Below are positions 26,631-35,012 of a DNA stretch of 64,000 nt, piece after piece. The notes below the pieces were generated by a model, which worked only from the letters and a program-made list of their open reading frames with translations, was not told the origin of the DNA and did not search any database. The stretch is from an uncultured Odoribacter sp. Lineage in GTDB: Bacteria > Bacteroidota > Bacteroidia > Bacteroidales > Marinifilaceae. The stretch spans positions 186,001-250,000 of the forward strand of contig CAJUQA010000002.1 of assembly GCA_910588375.1 (NCBI GenBank), read 5' to 3'. The position numbers and the translations under genes are program-made. Position 1 is the stretch's first letter, and the number at the start of each line of letters is the position of its first letter.

Positions 26631-27386
26631 ATGATAGACAAGGCGGAAATAAAACATCGTTTCAGGCGGAGCGTGGAGAGCTACGAGGAAAACGCTTCGG
26701 CACAGCGGAAAATCGCGGACTATCTGTTCGGGCTATTGGAGCATTTTCTGGACTATCCGCCACAACGGGTGCTTGAAATCGGGTGTGGTACGGGATTGTT
26801 CACCCGTCGACTGCGGGAGAAGGTGCAGCCGGATGCCTTGTATGTGAATGATTTGGTGGAGGAGATGTGCCGCAAAACGGCTGAGCGGTGCGGGATTCCT
26901 GCAGACCGGTGTTTGGTGGGGGATATTGAAGAACGGGAGATACCGGGGCGGTTCGATTTGATGGTTTCCGCTTCCACTTTCCAATGGTTTTCCCGTCCCC
27001 GCGAGACTTTTCAAAAACTGGCGGAACATCTGCTACCGGGCGGATTGTTGGTGTTCAGTACATTCGGTCCGCAGAATATGATTGAGTTGCGTCCGTTTAC
27101 GCCCCACGGCTTGAACTATCTTTCCCACGAAACACTTGCCGGATGGCTCTCCGGACGGTTTGAAATCCTTTGCTTTCAAGAACAGTGTGAGCGGCTCTAT
27201 TTTGCAGAGGCGGCAGACGTGTTGCGCCACTTGAAGAAAACAGGGGTGAATGCTTCCGCTTCTTCTGTCTGCTGGACAAAGTCTACACTACAACAGTTTG
27301 CCTGCCGGTATGCAAAGGACATAGTAAACGACCGCTTTCCGCTGACGTACCATCCTATGTATTTCGTTTGCAGAAAAAAGGCCTGA
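26631..27386 (+). CDS. bioC: Malonyl-ACP O-methyltransferase
   Basis: 251 residues, class I SAM methyltransferase. Motif I is VLEIGCGTGLFTRRL near residue 45; FRRSVESYEENASAQRKIAD at the start and VSASTFQWFSRP near 105 are typical BioC features. It caps malonyl-ACP so that fatty acid synthesis can extend it to pimeloyl-ACP. It is the last gene of the unit: the 3' end overlaps the convergent P-type ATPase by 32 bp, and no bioD follows. Confidence 0.94.
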   Translation: MIDKAEIKHRFRRSVESYEENASAQRKIADYLFGLLEHFLDYPPQRVLEIGCGTGLFTRRLREKVQPDALYVNDLVEEMCRKTAERCGIPADRCLVGDIEEREIPGRFDLMVSASTFQWFSRPRETFQKLAEHLLPGGLLVFSTFGPQNMIELRPFTPHGLNYLSHETLAGWLSGRFEILCFQEQCERLYFAEAADVLRHLKKTGVNASASSVCWTKSTLQQFACRYAKDIVNDRFPLTYHPMYFVCRKKA

Positions 27387-29979
27387 TTCGGCGTGTCAGT
27401 TCCCCGACCCACAGGACAAGGGAAGTGCCACCGATGATATATGCCCAGTCGCGTCCGCTCAACGGTACGGTACGAAATACTTCTCCGCCGAATTCCACTA
27501 TCAGGAATTGCCCTACGGGAATGACCACCATGATTATCAGGAAACCGCTGCACCGGCTTATGTTCAGGAAGGCAGAGCCGGACATGAATGCTTTGGCGTT
27601 AAACATGTTCCAGAATTGCAGGAAAACAAAGGTGGTGAAGAATACCGACAGGTTGTACGGGGAGATGCTTCCCGCCGCATCCGTAAAGTAGTATTTCAGT
27701 CCTAACAGCAGCAGGGCAAAGGTAACGCCGATACCAATAATCCGCGAGCGCATGCCCCGGGAGATGATGAAATCGCCTGCCTTGCGGGGATGTTCGTGCA
27801 TCACGTCCGGATTGGGAGGGAGAGAAGCGAGTGCGGCGGCGGCAAAGGTGTCGATAATCATGTTTACCCACAGCATTTGCGTGACGGTCAAGGGCATTTC
27901 ATGTCCGAAAACCGAACCCAACAGCACAATCAACAGGGCGGAAAGGTTTATCGTCAGCTGAAAGAGGATAAAGCGCTGGATATTGTGGTACAGGGAGCGT
28001 CCCCACATCACCGCTGTGGCAATGCTGTTGAATGAATCGTCCAGCAGGGTGATGTCACTGGCTTCTTTGGCAACGGAAGTACCCGACCCCATGGACAATC
28101 CCACATCTGCATAGTTGAGGGCGGGAGCATCGTTGGTTCCGTCTCCGGTTACCGCCACGACAGCGCCGTTTTGTTTCAAAAGTTGTACCAATCGCTGCTT
28201 ATCCGTAGGACGGGCACGGCACATGATTTTCAGTTGCCCGATTCGTTTCCGTGCTTCCTCGTCCGACAGTTTTTCGAAATCTCTTCCTGTAATGATTTGC
28301 TTTTCGGTATCGCTGTTCTGCCATATCCCGATTTGCCGTCCGATTTCCCGGGCAGTGGCCGGTGTGTCACCCGTAACGATTTTGACATCTATACCGGCGT
28401 GCAGGCACTGTGCGATGGCAGCGGGCACTTCCGGCCGGATTGGGTCGGAAATGGCTACGATACCCAAGAATATCATAGCGTCCGTCTCCGTTTCCCGGTA
28501 AGCGAAACCCAGCGTCCGCATGGCCTGATTTTGGTATTGCAGCAAGCGATTTTCTATTGAGGGACGTTCTTCGTCCAACGGTTTTATGCCTGCCGGTGTC
28601 AGTATCCGGTTGCATTGCCCAAATACGATTTCAGGGGCGCCTTTCATATACAGCCGTTTCCCGCCGTCGACAGACTGCACGAGGGTTGTCATGTATTTGC
28701 GCTCCGTGGAGAAAGGAAGTTGCTCGATGATTTCCGTATTTTCGCGATACTCCATGTAATCCGCCCCTTGTCCTTGTAACCATAGCAATAATGCCGCTTC
28801 GGTGGGATTTCCCAGCGGTTTCACTTTCTGCGGGTCTGAAAAATCAAGATAAGCGGTGGAATTTACACTGATGCTCTCTTTTATGAGGAGGGAAGCGGTG
28901 TCGTTGCCGAGCTTGCCGAAGGGTAATGCGTTGAAATCGGCACTGTAAACCTGCATTTGGTTTTGGGTCAGCGTGCCCGTTTTGTCCGTACAGATAACGG
29001 TGGTGGCTCCCATCGTTTCACAAGCGTGCATCTTCCGTACCAGATTATTTGTCTTGAGCATCTTGCGCATGCTTAACGCCAGACTCAATGTCACGCTCAT
29101 GGGCAAGCCTTCGGGCACTGCCACGACAATAACGGTCACGGCTATCATGAAATAGCGGAGGATGCGTCCCGCCGTGTCCAGCGTAAAGAGATTGTCCCAC
29201 AGAATCGTTCCCGACAGGATGTCTTTACACAGAAGAATAGAAAATGTAGCAATGGCAACTATAAATCCGGCAATGCTGATTAGGCGGGCTAATTTCTCCA
29301 ATTGCAGGCTCAGCGGGGTTTTGTCATCGGTGATTTCGGTGGATTTCTGTGCCACTTTTCCGAATTCCGTTTGGTCACCTACGGTTGTTATTTTATAAAT
29401 ACAATGGCCATTGACAAGAGTGGTACCCCGGTATATCTGATTGGAGGGATAGGTAGCATCGGCATGGAACGCCGCCGGGTCGGTGGTTTTGTCCGTTACC
29501 GGTTCGCCCGTCAGCGTCGATTCGTTCATTTGCAGCGACACGGCCTCCAGCAGTTCCCCGTCTGCGGGCACTTCTTCTCCTGTTTCGAGAATCACGATGT
29601 CTCCCACAACGAGCTCTTTTTTGACAACCTCCCGGACATGCCCGCCTCGGATGACCTTGTAGAGCACCTCCTCGTTCATCTGATTGAGCAATTCAAACTT
29701 GCGGTTGGCATCCAGTTCAAACCAAAACCCGACTCCCGTCGCCAAGAAAATGGCGCTGAAAATACCGATGGTCTCCGCATATTCGTTGTGCACGATGGAT
29801 ATTATCAGCGAAAGTGTCGCCGCCACCAACAGAATCCGGATAATTGGGTCTTTGAATTTTTCTAAAAACAGTTTCCAGAGAGGAGTGCGGGCAGGAGGCG
29901 TCAACACATTTTCACCCCATTTTTCCCGGCTTTCCCGTACTTCCGCATCATTTAAACCGGCGTAGTGTCTTGTTTCCAT
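27355..29979 (-). CDS. Calcium-type P-type cation ATPase (P2B, PMCA-like)
   Basis: 874 residues. The phosphorylation motif ICDKTGTLTQNQM-type sequence (CTDKTGTLT) is near residue 330, TGE near 158, KGAPE near 450, and the hinge TGDGTNDAPALNYADVG near 598. The membrane motif PEGLPMSVTLSLA in M4 is that of calcium pumps. Residues 1-30 carry the short cation ATPase N-terminal domain. About ten membrane segments are visible. It probably exports Ca2+; manganese is a less likely alternative. Monocistronic by layout, with a 460 bp intergenic region upstream. Confidence 0.94.
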   Translation of the reverse strand: METRHYAGLNDAEVRESREKWGENVLTPPARTPLWKLFLEKFKDPIIRILLVAATLSLIISIVHNEYAETIGIFSAIFLATGVGFWFELDANRKFELLNQMNEEVLYKVIRGGHVREVVKKELVVGDIVILETGEEVPADGELLEAVSLQMNESTLTGEPVTDKTTDPAAFHADATYPSNQIYRGTTLVNGHCIYKITTVGDQTEFGKVAQKSTEITDDKTPLSLQLEKLARLISIAGFIVAIATFSILLCKDILSGTILWDNLFTLDTAGRILRYFMIAVTVIVVAVPEGLPMSVTLSLALSMRKMLKTNNLVRKMHACETMGATTVICTDKTGTLTQNQMQVYSADFNALPFGKLGNDTASLLIKESISVNSTAYLDFSDPQKVKPLGNPTEAALLLWLQGQGADYMEYRENTEIIEQLPFSTERKYMTTLVQSVDGGKRLYMKGAPEIVFGQCNRILTPAGIKPLDEERPSIENRLLQYQNQAMRTLGFAYRETETDAMIFLGIVAISDPIRPEVPAAIAQCLHAGIDVKIVTGDTPATAREIGRQIGIWQNSDTEKQIITGRDFEKLSDEEARKRIGQLKIMCRARPTDKQRLVQLLKQNGAVVAVTGDGTNDAPALNYADVGLSMGSGTSVAKEASDITLLDDSFNSIATAVMWGRSLYHNIQRFILFQLTINLSALLIVLLGSVFGHEMPLTVTQMLWVNMIIDTFAAAALASLPPNPDVMHEHPRKAGDFIISRGMRSRIIGIGVTFALLLLGLKYYFTDAAGSISPYNLSVFFTTFVFLQFWNMFNAKAFMSGSAFLNISRCSGFLIIMVVIPVGQFLIVEFGGEVFRTVPLSGRDWAYIIGGTSLVLWVGELTRRIRPFFCKRNT

Positions 29980-30203
29980 ATCGTGGTTTCAAGCAAGTTA
30001 GATAAGAGATATTATTGTATCCTTTATAAGTAAAATCCGGATATAATACATATTATAGTATCATTTACAAAAATACAATAATTCAACGAATACACGGATT
30101 ATTTGAGGGTGATTATTTCTGTTGTTAGAAAAGAGGTTATTAGTTTCGTTTTTCTCGGTGTATTATCGTGTAAGTGTTTGAATTTTAATTTGATATATTT
30201 CCC

Positions 30204-30221
30204 AAAAAACGTACGTTTTTT
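30204..30221. promoter_or_regulatory. 18 bp perfect palindrome AAAAAACGTACGTTTTTT
   Basis: Perfect two-fold symmetry around GTAC. The same core recurs 118 bp away (centre to centre) at 30323-30338, and the pair brackets the likely HU promoter. A dimeric regulator site is the simplest reading; the HU-like protein itself is a candidate ligand. Confidence 0.55.
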
Positions 30222-30322
30222 TTTGTGATAAATCGAAGCAAAATTAACAATTTTTTAAAGAGTCCAATACCTTTATAATCAAAACATTAATTTTTCCTTA
30301 CTTCTCTTATTTCTCCGCCCAT

Positions 30323-30338
30323 AAAAACGTACGTTTTT
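30323..30338. promoter_or_regulatory. 16 bp perfect palindrome AAAAACGTACGTTTTT
   Basis: Second copy of the ACGTACGT-centred palindrome, about 100 bp upstream of the HU ATG. Its core and flanking A/T tracts match the first copy base for base over 16 positions. Confidence 0.55.
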
Positions 30339-30440
30339 TTGGTGAAAATTTAAAAAGGTATGGAAATCCGTCTTCCCGAAAGGAAAGGAGGTCAATAAAA
30401 GGGAGGTACGTTTATTTATTCATTATTAAAAAGAAAAACT

Positions 30441-30893
30441 ATGACATTACTTTACAAGAAAATCCAGCGGGTGAATCCATTAAAGAAGGATGAACCGCGC
30501 AAATGGTATCCGGTCGTGAAAAGTCTGGGTACATTGAGTGAGAAAGAGGTTGCCAAACGTATTTCCGATGAAACGACCCTGAACCCGAAAGAGGCGGAGA
30601 TGGCTTTGGCTCAGTTAGAGAAAGTGCTGGTCAGCGGATTGTTGGACGGCTATACGGTGAAAATTGGCGCCTGGGGGACATTCCAGGTAACAGTGAATGC
30701 TAACGGCGCAGATACCGAGAAAGAAGCTACAGCTTCAAAAATAACGAAAGTAAATATCCGTTTCACTGCCGGAAAGTCTTTGCGGGAAGCCGCCCAGAAA
30801 GCCACTTTCCGCTCGGCGGCGGACATTGCCGGAGGCAACAACGGTAGCGGTGCCGTAGAAACTCCCGGAAGTGGAGAGACAGGGGAAAGTTAA
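30441..30893 (+). CDS. HU-like DNA-binding protein (HU-HIG type)
   Basis: 150 residues. The core MTLLYKKIQRVNPLKKDEPR, then KWYPVVKSLGTLSEKEVAKR and KIGAWGTFQVTVNANG, is the Bacteroidales HU-HIG domain, a histone-like fold with the DNA-binding arm region altered relative to classic HU. It ends with a Gly/Ser-rich tail (GGNNGSGAVETPGSGETGES). Such genes are present in many copies in Bacteroidales and often stand ahead of surface-protein genes, as here. No nucleoid role is proven for this copy. Confidence 0.9.
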   Translation: MTLLYKKIQRVNPLKKDEPRKWYPVVKSLGTLSEKEVAKRISDETTLNPKEAEMALAQLEKVLVSGLLDGYTVKIGAWGTFQVTVNANGADTEKEATASKITKVNIRFTAGKSLREAAQKATFRSAADIAGGNNGSGAVETPGSGETGES

Positions 30894-30906
30894 TCCCCTT
30901 TTAACC

Positions 30907-30987
30907 ATGCCCAAGATAGGTTGTCTACCTTGGGCATCTTCTTGCCCCTACCTTGCCCAAGGTATCGGGGGTGTCTCGGGCAAGGTA
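30907..30987 (+). other. Chain of overlapping, mutually exclusive hairpins
   Basis: Three perfect stems share sequence: ATGCCCAAG (30907-30915) with CTTGGGCAT (30929-30937); TACCTTGGGC (30926-30935) with GCCCAAGGTA (30955-30964); TACCTTGCCC (30949-30958) with GGGCAAGGTA (30978-30987). A short GGGATG/CATCCC hairpin follows near 31000. Each stem excludes its neighbour. It lies 14 bp after the HU stop and about 95 bp before the LRR gene. It may be a terminator/antiterminator chain or just degenerate inverted repeats. Confidence 0.45.
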
Positions 30988-31081
30988 ACAGGGAGGGGAT
31001 GGGCATCCCACCATTAGGTACAAAAAGAAAGTTAAAAAGTGAAAGAGTTGAATTGAGTATTAATGATAAAAACAGAAAAAT

Positions 31082-33589
31082 ATGAAAAGATTATTGTATT
31101 TGACGTTGTGCCTGTCACTATTGGCAGGATGCAGCAAGGATAAAATCGAAGAAGACACGCCGGTACCGCCGGAAGACGTCATTTTGGAACTCTCGGCAAC
31201 GGACCTCGTTTTTGAGTCCGGTGGCGGAAAGCAGGAGTTTACCATTTCGTGCAACACGGACTGGACGCTTACAAACGAAAGCGACTGGTGTACGACAGAT
31301 GTCACCTCCGGCAACGGCGACAAGACTGTTACCGTAACGGTTGCCACTTCCGCCGAGACGGAAGACCGAAACCTGAATCTTTCCGTAACGGCGGGAGAGC
31401 GGACTGGCATACTTACCGTGACCGAAAAGCACGGCAACGCGCTGATTATGGCCAAGGACAAATTCGACCTGCCGCAGGACGGCGGGGACGTGGCGATTGA
31501 CGTCAAAAGCGATGTGGAGGAGGTCATCATCCCCGACGAATACAAGTCGTGGATTACGTTGGCTCCCGACACGAGGGCGGCACAGATTAAGTGCTACGTT
31601 TTCATCATTTTGGAGAAGAAAGGTAAGGACGGGAGACGGGGATATATCATTTTCAAGAGTGGCGAACGGAGCGATACGGTATTCATTTTCCAAGCGCCCG
31701 AAGAACGATTGATTTTATCGGAAGATACATGCCATGTATCGAGCAAGGGCGGGGATTTGACAGTCGAGTTAAAGACTAAGATTGCCTATGACGTGACCAT
31801 TCCTCCCGCTGCTGCCTCATGGATTAGCCGGATAACGGAACACTCTTTCCGAACCGACCGGTTGAAACTACACATCGAGGCTGACAGCATCGCCGACCGG
31901 AGCGCGGAGATTGTGATTAAAAACCGGTATGGCGATGAGATAGATACCCTATACATCCAGCAAACTGCCCCGCAATCGCCCAAAGAAAACATCACGGCGG
32001 CATTCGACCCCGCTTTTGCAGGCTTGTTGCAGCGGAAAGGTTACATTCCCGATTCCACGCGCATATTAATAGAGGACGTTCAGGGCATTGACTCCCTCAA
32101 CGTCGGTGGAACGTATGAGGATTGGAAAGCAGAAAAAGGCTTGACCTCCTTGGCGGGGATAGAATACTTTGAATCGTTGACGAAATTGTATTGTGCTTAC
32201 AATCGACTGACGGCTTTGGATGTGAGTAAGAATACAGTATTGAAGGATTTATGGTGTTTTTCTAATAAACTCGCTTCGTTAGATGTAAGTAAAAATTTGA
32301 ATTTGAGTAATTTGAGTTGCGCTAATAATCAATTAACGTTTTTAAATGTGAGTAACACTACTGCATTGTCTAATTTATTTTGTGACAATAATCAGCTTGA
32401 ATCTTTAGATATAAGCCAAAATACGTTATTGAATTATTTGGGTTGTGAATTTAATCCCGGAAATGAAAAAGGTATTTTCTCTATAACAGTTTGGAATAAT
32501 TATGAAAATAAGCTTTCTATTTCTAGATCTTGGAATTATGATGGGGAAAAAGTTATTGTCAGAATATTAAATGATGAATATGGAGAAAATATAACATCAA
32601 GTTTTGACCCGTTTTTTGCTAAAATATTACAAGAAAAAGATTATATACCCGATGCTACATATATTGTTGTTGCTGATGTAAAAGATATTGACGTTTTGGA
32701 TGTTGGAGGTACACAAGAAGATTATGATAGCGGAAAAGGTCTTACTTCTTTAAATGGGATAGAGCATTTTAAATCGCTAAGAGAATTGTATTGCAATTTT
32801 AATCAATTATCCTCTTTGAATTTAAGTAATAATACGAAATTAACTTGGTTATGGTGCTTCTCTAATCAATTATCTTCATTGGATATAAGTAAAAATTTGA
32901 TTTTGGGTGATTTAGATTGTCGTTCCAATCACTTAACCACGTTAGATGTGAGTAAAAATACGGTTTTGTCTACTTTATTTTGTTCTAATAATCAATTATC
33001 ATCCTTGGATGTAAGTAAAAACGTTGTTTTAACGATGTTGGGATGTTATAACAATCACTTAACCACTTTGGATGTGAGTAAAAATATTGATTTAACTGAT
33101 TTAGATTGTTCTGTCAATAAACTTACCTCTTTAAATATAGATAATAATATTGCTTTAATTAATTTAGATTGCAGTAATAATCTATTAACTTCTATAGATG
33201 TAACCAAAAACTTAGCGTTAGTAGAATTATCGTGTACTTCAAATCAGCTGACTACTGTTGATGTAAGCCATAATATTGCTTTAACAGCGTTAAGGTGTGG
33301 TTATAATCAGTTGTCTTCATTGAATTTGGGTAAAAACACGACTTTGACTCAGATAGCTTGTATGGTTAATCAATTATCTTCTTTAGATATTAGATATAAT
33401 ACAAAATTAAAATGGTTGTATTGTTTTGAAAATCCCGGAGATGGAGAAAGTCTTTTTCCTGTGACAGCTTGGTTTGACAATAATACAATTCCAGCAAATA
33501 TGGAATTGTATTTTAGTGATACTTCTGATGGCAATAGCTGGAATTATGATGGCAAAACTATTACCATAGACTTCCGCAAAGCGGAGTGA
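31082..33589 (+). CDS. Surface lipoprotein with BACON-like domains and two cysteine-ladder LRR modules
   Basis: 835 residues. A lipoprotein signal (MKRLLYLTLCLSLLAGC) is followed by BACON-like beta domains at about 35-300 (LSATDLVFESGGGKQEFTIS, then NTDWTLTNESDWCTT). Then come two copies of one module: a lead-in (SFDPFFAKILQEKDYIPDAT type), a DVGGT-x-EDxxxxKGLTSL segment, 21-residue LRRs with a cysteine ladder (LDVSKNTVLSTLFCSNNQLSS), and an NPG..SWNYDG closing segment. The first module has about 5 repeats (near 357-460), the second about 11 (near 555-795). Cysteine-ladder LRRs are known from Listeria InlJ. DNA from about 32220 onward is far AT-richer than the start. Probable surface binding protein. 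Confidence 0.9.
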   Translation: MKRLLYLTLCLSLLAGCSKDKIEEDTPVPPEDVILELSATDLVFESGGGKQEFTISCNTDWTLTNESDWCTTDVTSGNGDKTVTVTVATSAETEDRNLNLSVTAGERTGILTVTEKHGNALIMAKDKFDLPQDGGDVAIDVKSDVEEVIIPDEYKSWITLAPDTRAAQIKCYVFIILEKKGKDGRRGYIIFKSGERSDTVFIFQAPEERLILSEDTCHVSSKGGDLTVELKTKIAYDVTIPPAAASWISRITEHSFRTDRLKLHIEADSIADRSAEIVIKNRYGDEIDTLYIQQTAPQSPKENITAAFDPAFAGLLQRKGYIPDSTRILIEDVQGIDSLNVGGTYEDWKAEKGLTSLAGIEYFESLTKLYCAYNRLTALDVSKNTVLKDLWCFSNKLASLDVSKNLNLSNLSCANNQLTFLNVSNTTALSNLFCDNNQLESLDISQNTLLNYLGCEFNPGNEKGIFSITVWNNYENKLSISRSWNYDGEKVIVRILNDEYGENITSSFDPFFAKILQEKDYIPDATYIVVADVKDIDVLDVGGTQEDYDSGKGLTSLNGIEHFKSLRELYCNFNQLSSLNLSNNTKLTWLWCFSNQLSSLDISKNLILGDLDCRSNHLTTLDVSKNTVLSTLFCSNNQLSSLDVSKNVVLTMLGCYNNHLTTLDVSKNIDLTDLDCSVNKLTSLNIDNNIALINLDCSNNLLTSIDVTKNLALVELSCTSNQLTTVDVSHNIALTALRCGYNQLSSLNLGKNTTLTQIACMVNQLSSLDIRYNTKLKWLYCFENPGDGESLFPVTAWFDNNTIPANMELYFSDTSDGNSWNYDGKTITIDFRKAE
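32160..33430 (+). repeat. Degenerate 63 bp tandem repeats encoding the LRRs
   Basis: Units around TTAGATGTAAGTAAAAAT and TGTTCTAATAATCAATTA recur every 63 bp, in two blocks (about 32160-32460 and 32750-33430) separated by the module boundary. Third-position drift shows old duplication, but neighbouring units are similar enough for unequal recombination to change the count. Confidence 0.8.
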
Positions 33590-33634
33590 TAAAGAGAGTT
33601 GAAAAGGTTGAAGGATTGGATGAATTAAAAAGTG

Positions 33635-33662
33635 AAAGGGAGAGTCTTCTCCCTTTCTTTTT
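33635..33662 (+). terminator. Terminator of the LRR gene
   Basis: AAAGGGAGA (33635-33643) pairs with TCTCCCTTT (33648-33656) around a 4-base loop, followed by CTTTTT. It is 45 bp past the LRR stop and also covers the end of the convergent AAA ATPase gene. Confidence 0.8.
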
Positions 33663-33666
33663 GGGG

Positions 33667-34830
33667 TTAGGATTGCGTCAAATTATACTCTTTATTTCCA
33701 TATAGTTTATTTATCCACATGGCAAAAAGTTTGTCCGTAATGGCAAAGAAATTGTCAATTTCGGTGATGATGTCTTTTTCGAGCAGTTTTTTCACCGCCG
33801 ACTGGACGGAACTTGCCGAGGTCAGGCTGTGTCGCTTGATGAATGCCGCCGAAGTGATGCGTTCCGCTTCGCCGTCTTTGGCAATGGCATAAAGTAATTC
33901 TTTTTGTTTTTCGGGTATGTTCGACAGTATCTCGCGAAAAATCGTGTCATTTGAGGCTATCATGTTGTCAATGGCGGTCCGGAGGGTGACGAGCGTACAC
34001 TCTTCGCCTTCGGGTGTGTCGGCGAATGCTTCGTTGAAAGTTTTTTGAATGTAATAGGTGTGTCCCTTGAATAGTCTATAGACTTTCTCTACATTGTGGG
34101 ACGTGATTTGTCGGTTGCGTTTCTCAAAATGCCCGACGATAAACGGGATGTAGATTTCCGGATCAATTGCTTTCAGTTCCAGTATATCTGCGCTGTGATA
34201 GAAAGGTCGTGCCGCCGAGGTGAACATTTCCTGCATCATGTGCCGCTCGCTGCCTGCAAAGATAAAATGGCAGTTGTCCAATTTCTGGATATGGGTTCGT
34301 AGTTGCGCCTCAATGTTTTTTTCCGGATAGCGGGCAATCTGCTGAAATTCGTCGATTGCCACGATGCACGGTTTATCCGCATGTGCAAGGTAGTGGAAGA
34401 TTTCATCCAATGTATATTCCGGACGGTTGATGTCGCCTAATTCCACATTGAAAGTGGGCGTTCCCGAAATGGGATCGAAACCGAATTTGCCGCTGATAGA
34501 CCTGATAGTCTGAATGAACAGGTCTGCCATTTTTTTACTGCGGGGTAAAAGTGTTTCGTATATTTCACGCCCCAGCAGATAGGTAAATTCCCGCAGGCTG
34601 GATGTATGAAGAATATCGATGAAGAATGTATAATATTCTTTGGCAAGGTCGGATTTGTCGTAACAGAATTGAATCAATCCGGTTTTCCCCATGCGCCGGG
34701 GCGAAATGATTACCAGATTGTTGCCGTTGGTTATGGACTTGATGAGACGGGCGGATTCCGTCACCCTATCACAGAAATATTCCGGTTGTATTTTGCCCGT
34801 TACAATAAACGGATTGGTCGCTTTTGCCAT
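33667..34830 (-). CDS. AAA ATPase with C-terminal winged helix (archaeal-ATPase type)
   Basis: 387 residues from the ATG at 34828-34830; the longer in-frame start is a TTG. Walker A is SPRRMGKTGLIQF near residue 43 (the RRxGKT form of the archaeal ATPase family), Walker B is CIVAIDEFQQIARY near 150, and a sensor-like IFAGSERHMMQEMF follows. The C-terminal third (ITSAAFIKRHSLTSASSVQSA) looks like a winged helix. Relatives are frequent accessory genes in Bacteroidales, possibly STAND-like or mobile, with no settled role. It stands alone, convergent with the LRR gene. Confidence 0.87.
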   Translation of the reverse strand: MAKATNPFIVTGKIQPEYFCDRVTESARLIKSITNGNNLVIISPRRMGKTGLIQFCYDKSDLAKEYYTFFIDILHTSSLREFTYLLGREIYETLLPRSKKMADLFIQTIRSISGKFGFDPISGTPTFNVELGDINRPEYTLDEIFHYLAHADKPCIVAIDEFQQIARYPEKNIEAQLRTHIQKLDNCHFIFAGSERHMMQEMFTSAARPFYHSADILELKAIDPEIYIPFIVGHFEKRNRQITSHNVEKVYRLFKGHTYYIQKTFNEAFADTPEGEECTLVTLRTAIDNMIASNDTIFREILSNIPEKQKELLYAIAKDGEAERITSAAFIKRHSLTSASSVQSAVKKLLEKDIITEIDNFFAITDKLFAMWINKLYGNKEYNLTQS

Positions 34831-34957
34831 GTGCCGATTGTTTTTGGACAAATATAATTATTCGATACGAATTATGCAAATCGAATAATCATCTGTCAGG
34901 TGCAGAACAAAAGCACTAAACAAGTCTCAAAAATGTGAGAATAGAGAAAATGAAAAT

Positions 34958-34998
34958 AAACACCCTCGTTTCGGTGTGCTACTGAAACGAGGGTGTTT
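34958..34998 (-). terminator. Terminator after the formiminotransferase-cyclodeaminase gene
   Basis: AAACACCCTCGTTTC (34958-34972) pairs perfectly with GAAACGAGGGTGTTT (34984-34998), an uninterrupted 15 bp stem. On the minus strand it is followed by TATTTTCATTTTC. It ends the hutI-ftcD unit. Confidence 0.88.
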
Positions 34999-35012
34999 TA
35001 TAAGTAGAAAGA

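Larger units (their letters stand above)
29980..30440. other. Intergenic region between the P-type ATPase and the HU gene
   Basis: 461 bp, AT-rich, with no credible gene. It holds two perfect palindromes (listed separately) and, between them, a plus-strand -7-like TACCTTTA at about 30269-30276 that could drive the HU gene. A further TACGTTT half-site sits near 30407. On the minus strand TATTTTTG (30068-30075) is a possible -7 for the ATPase. Confidence 0.5.

Noticed and set aside
32160..33430. CRISPR-like or satellite array from regular 63 bp spacing
   Set aside because: The repeats are in frame and encode leucine-rich repeats with a cysteine ladder; no unique spacers.
30000..34900. Prophage or integrative element
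   Set aside because: No integrase, transposase, attachment repeats or phage genes; the accessory look rests on gene types and composition only.
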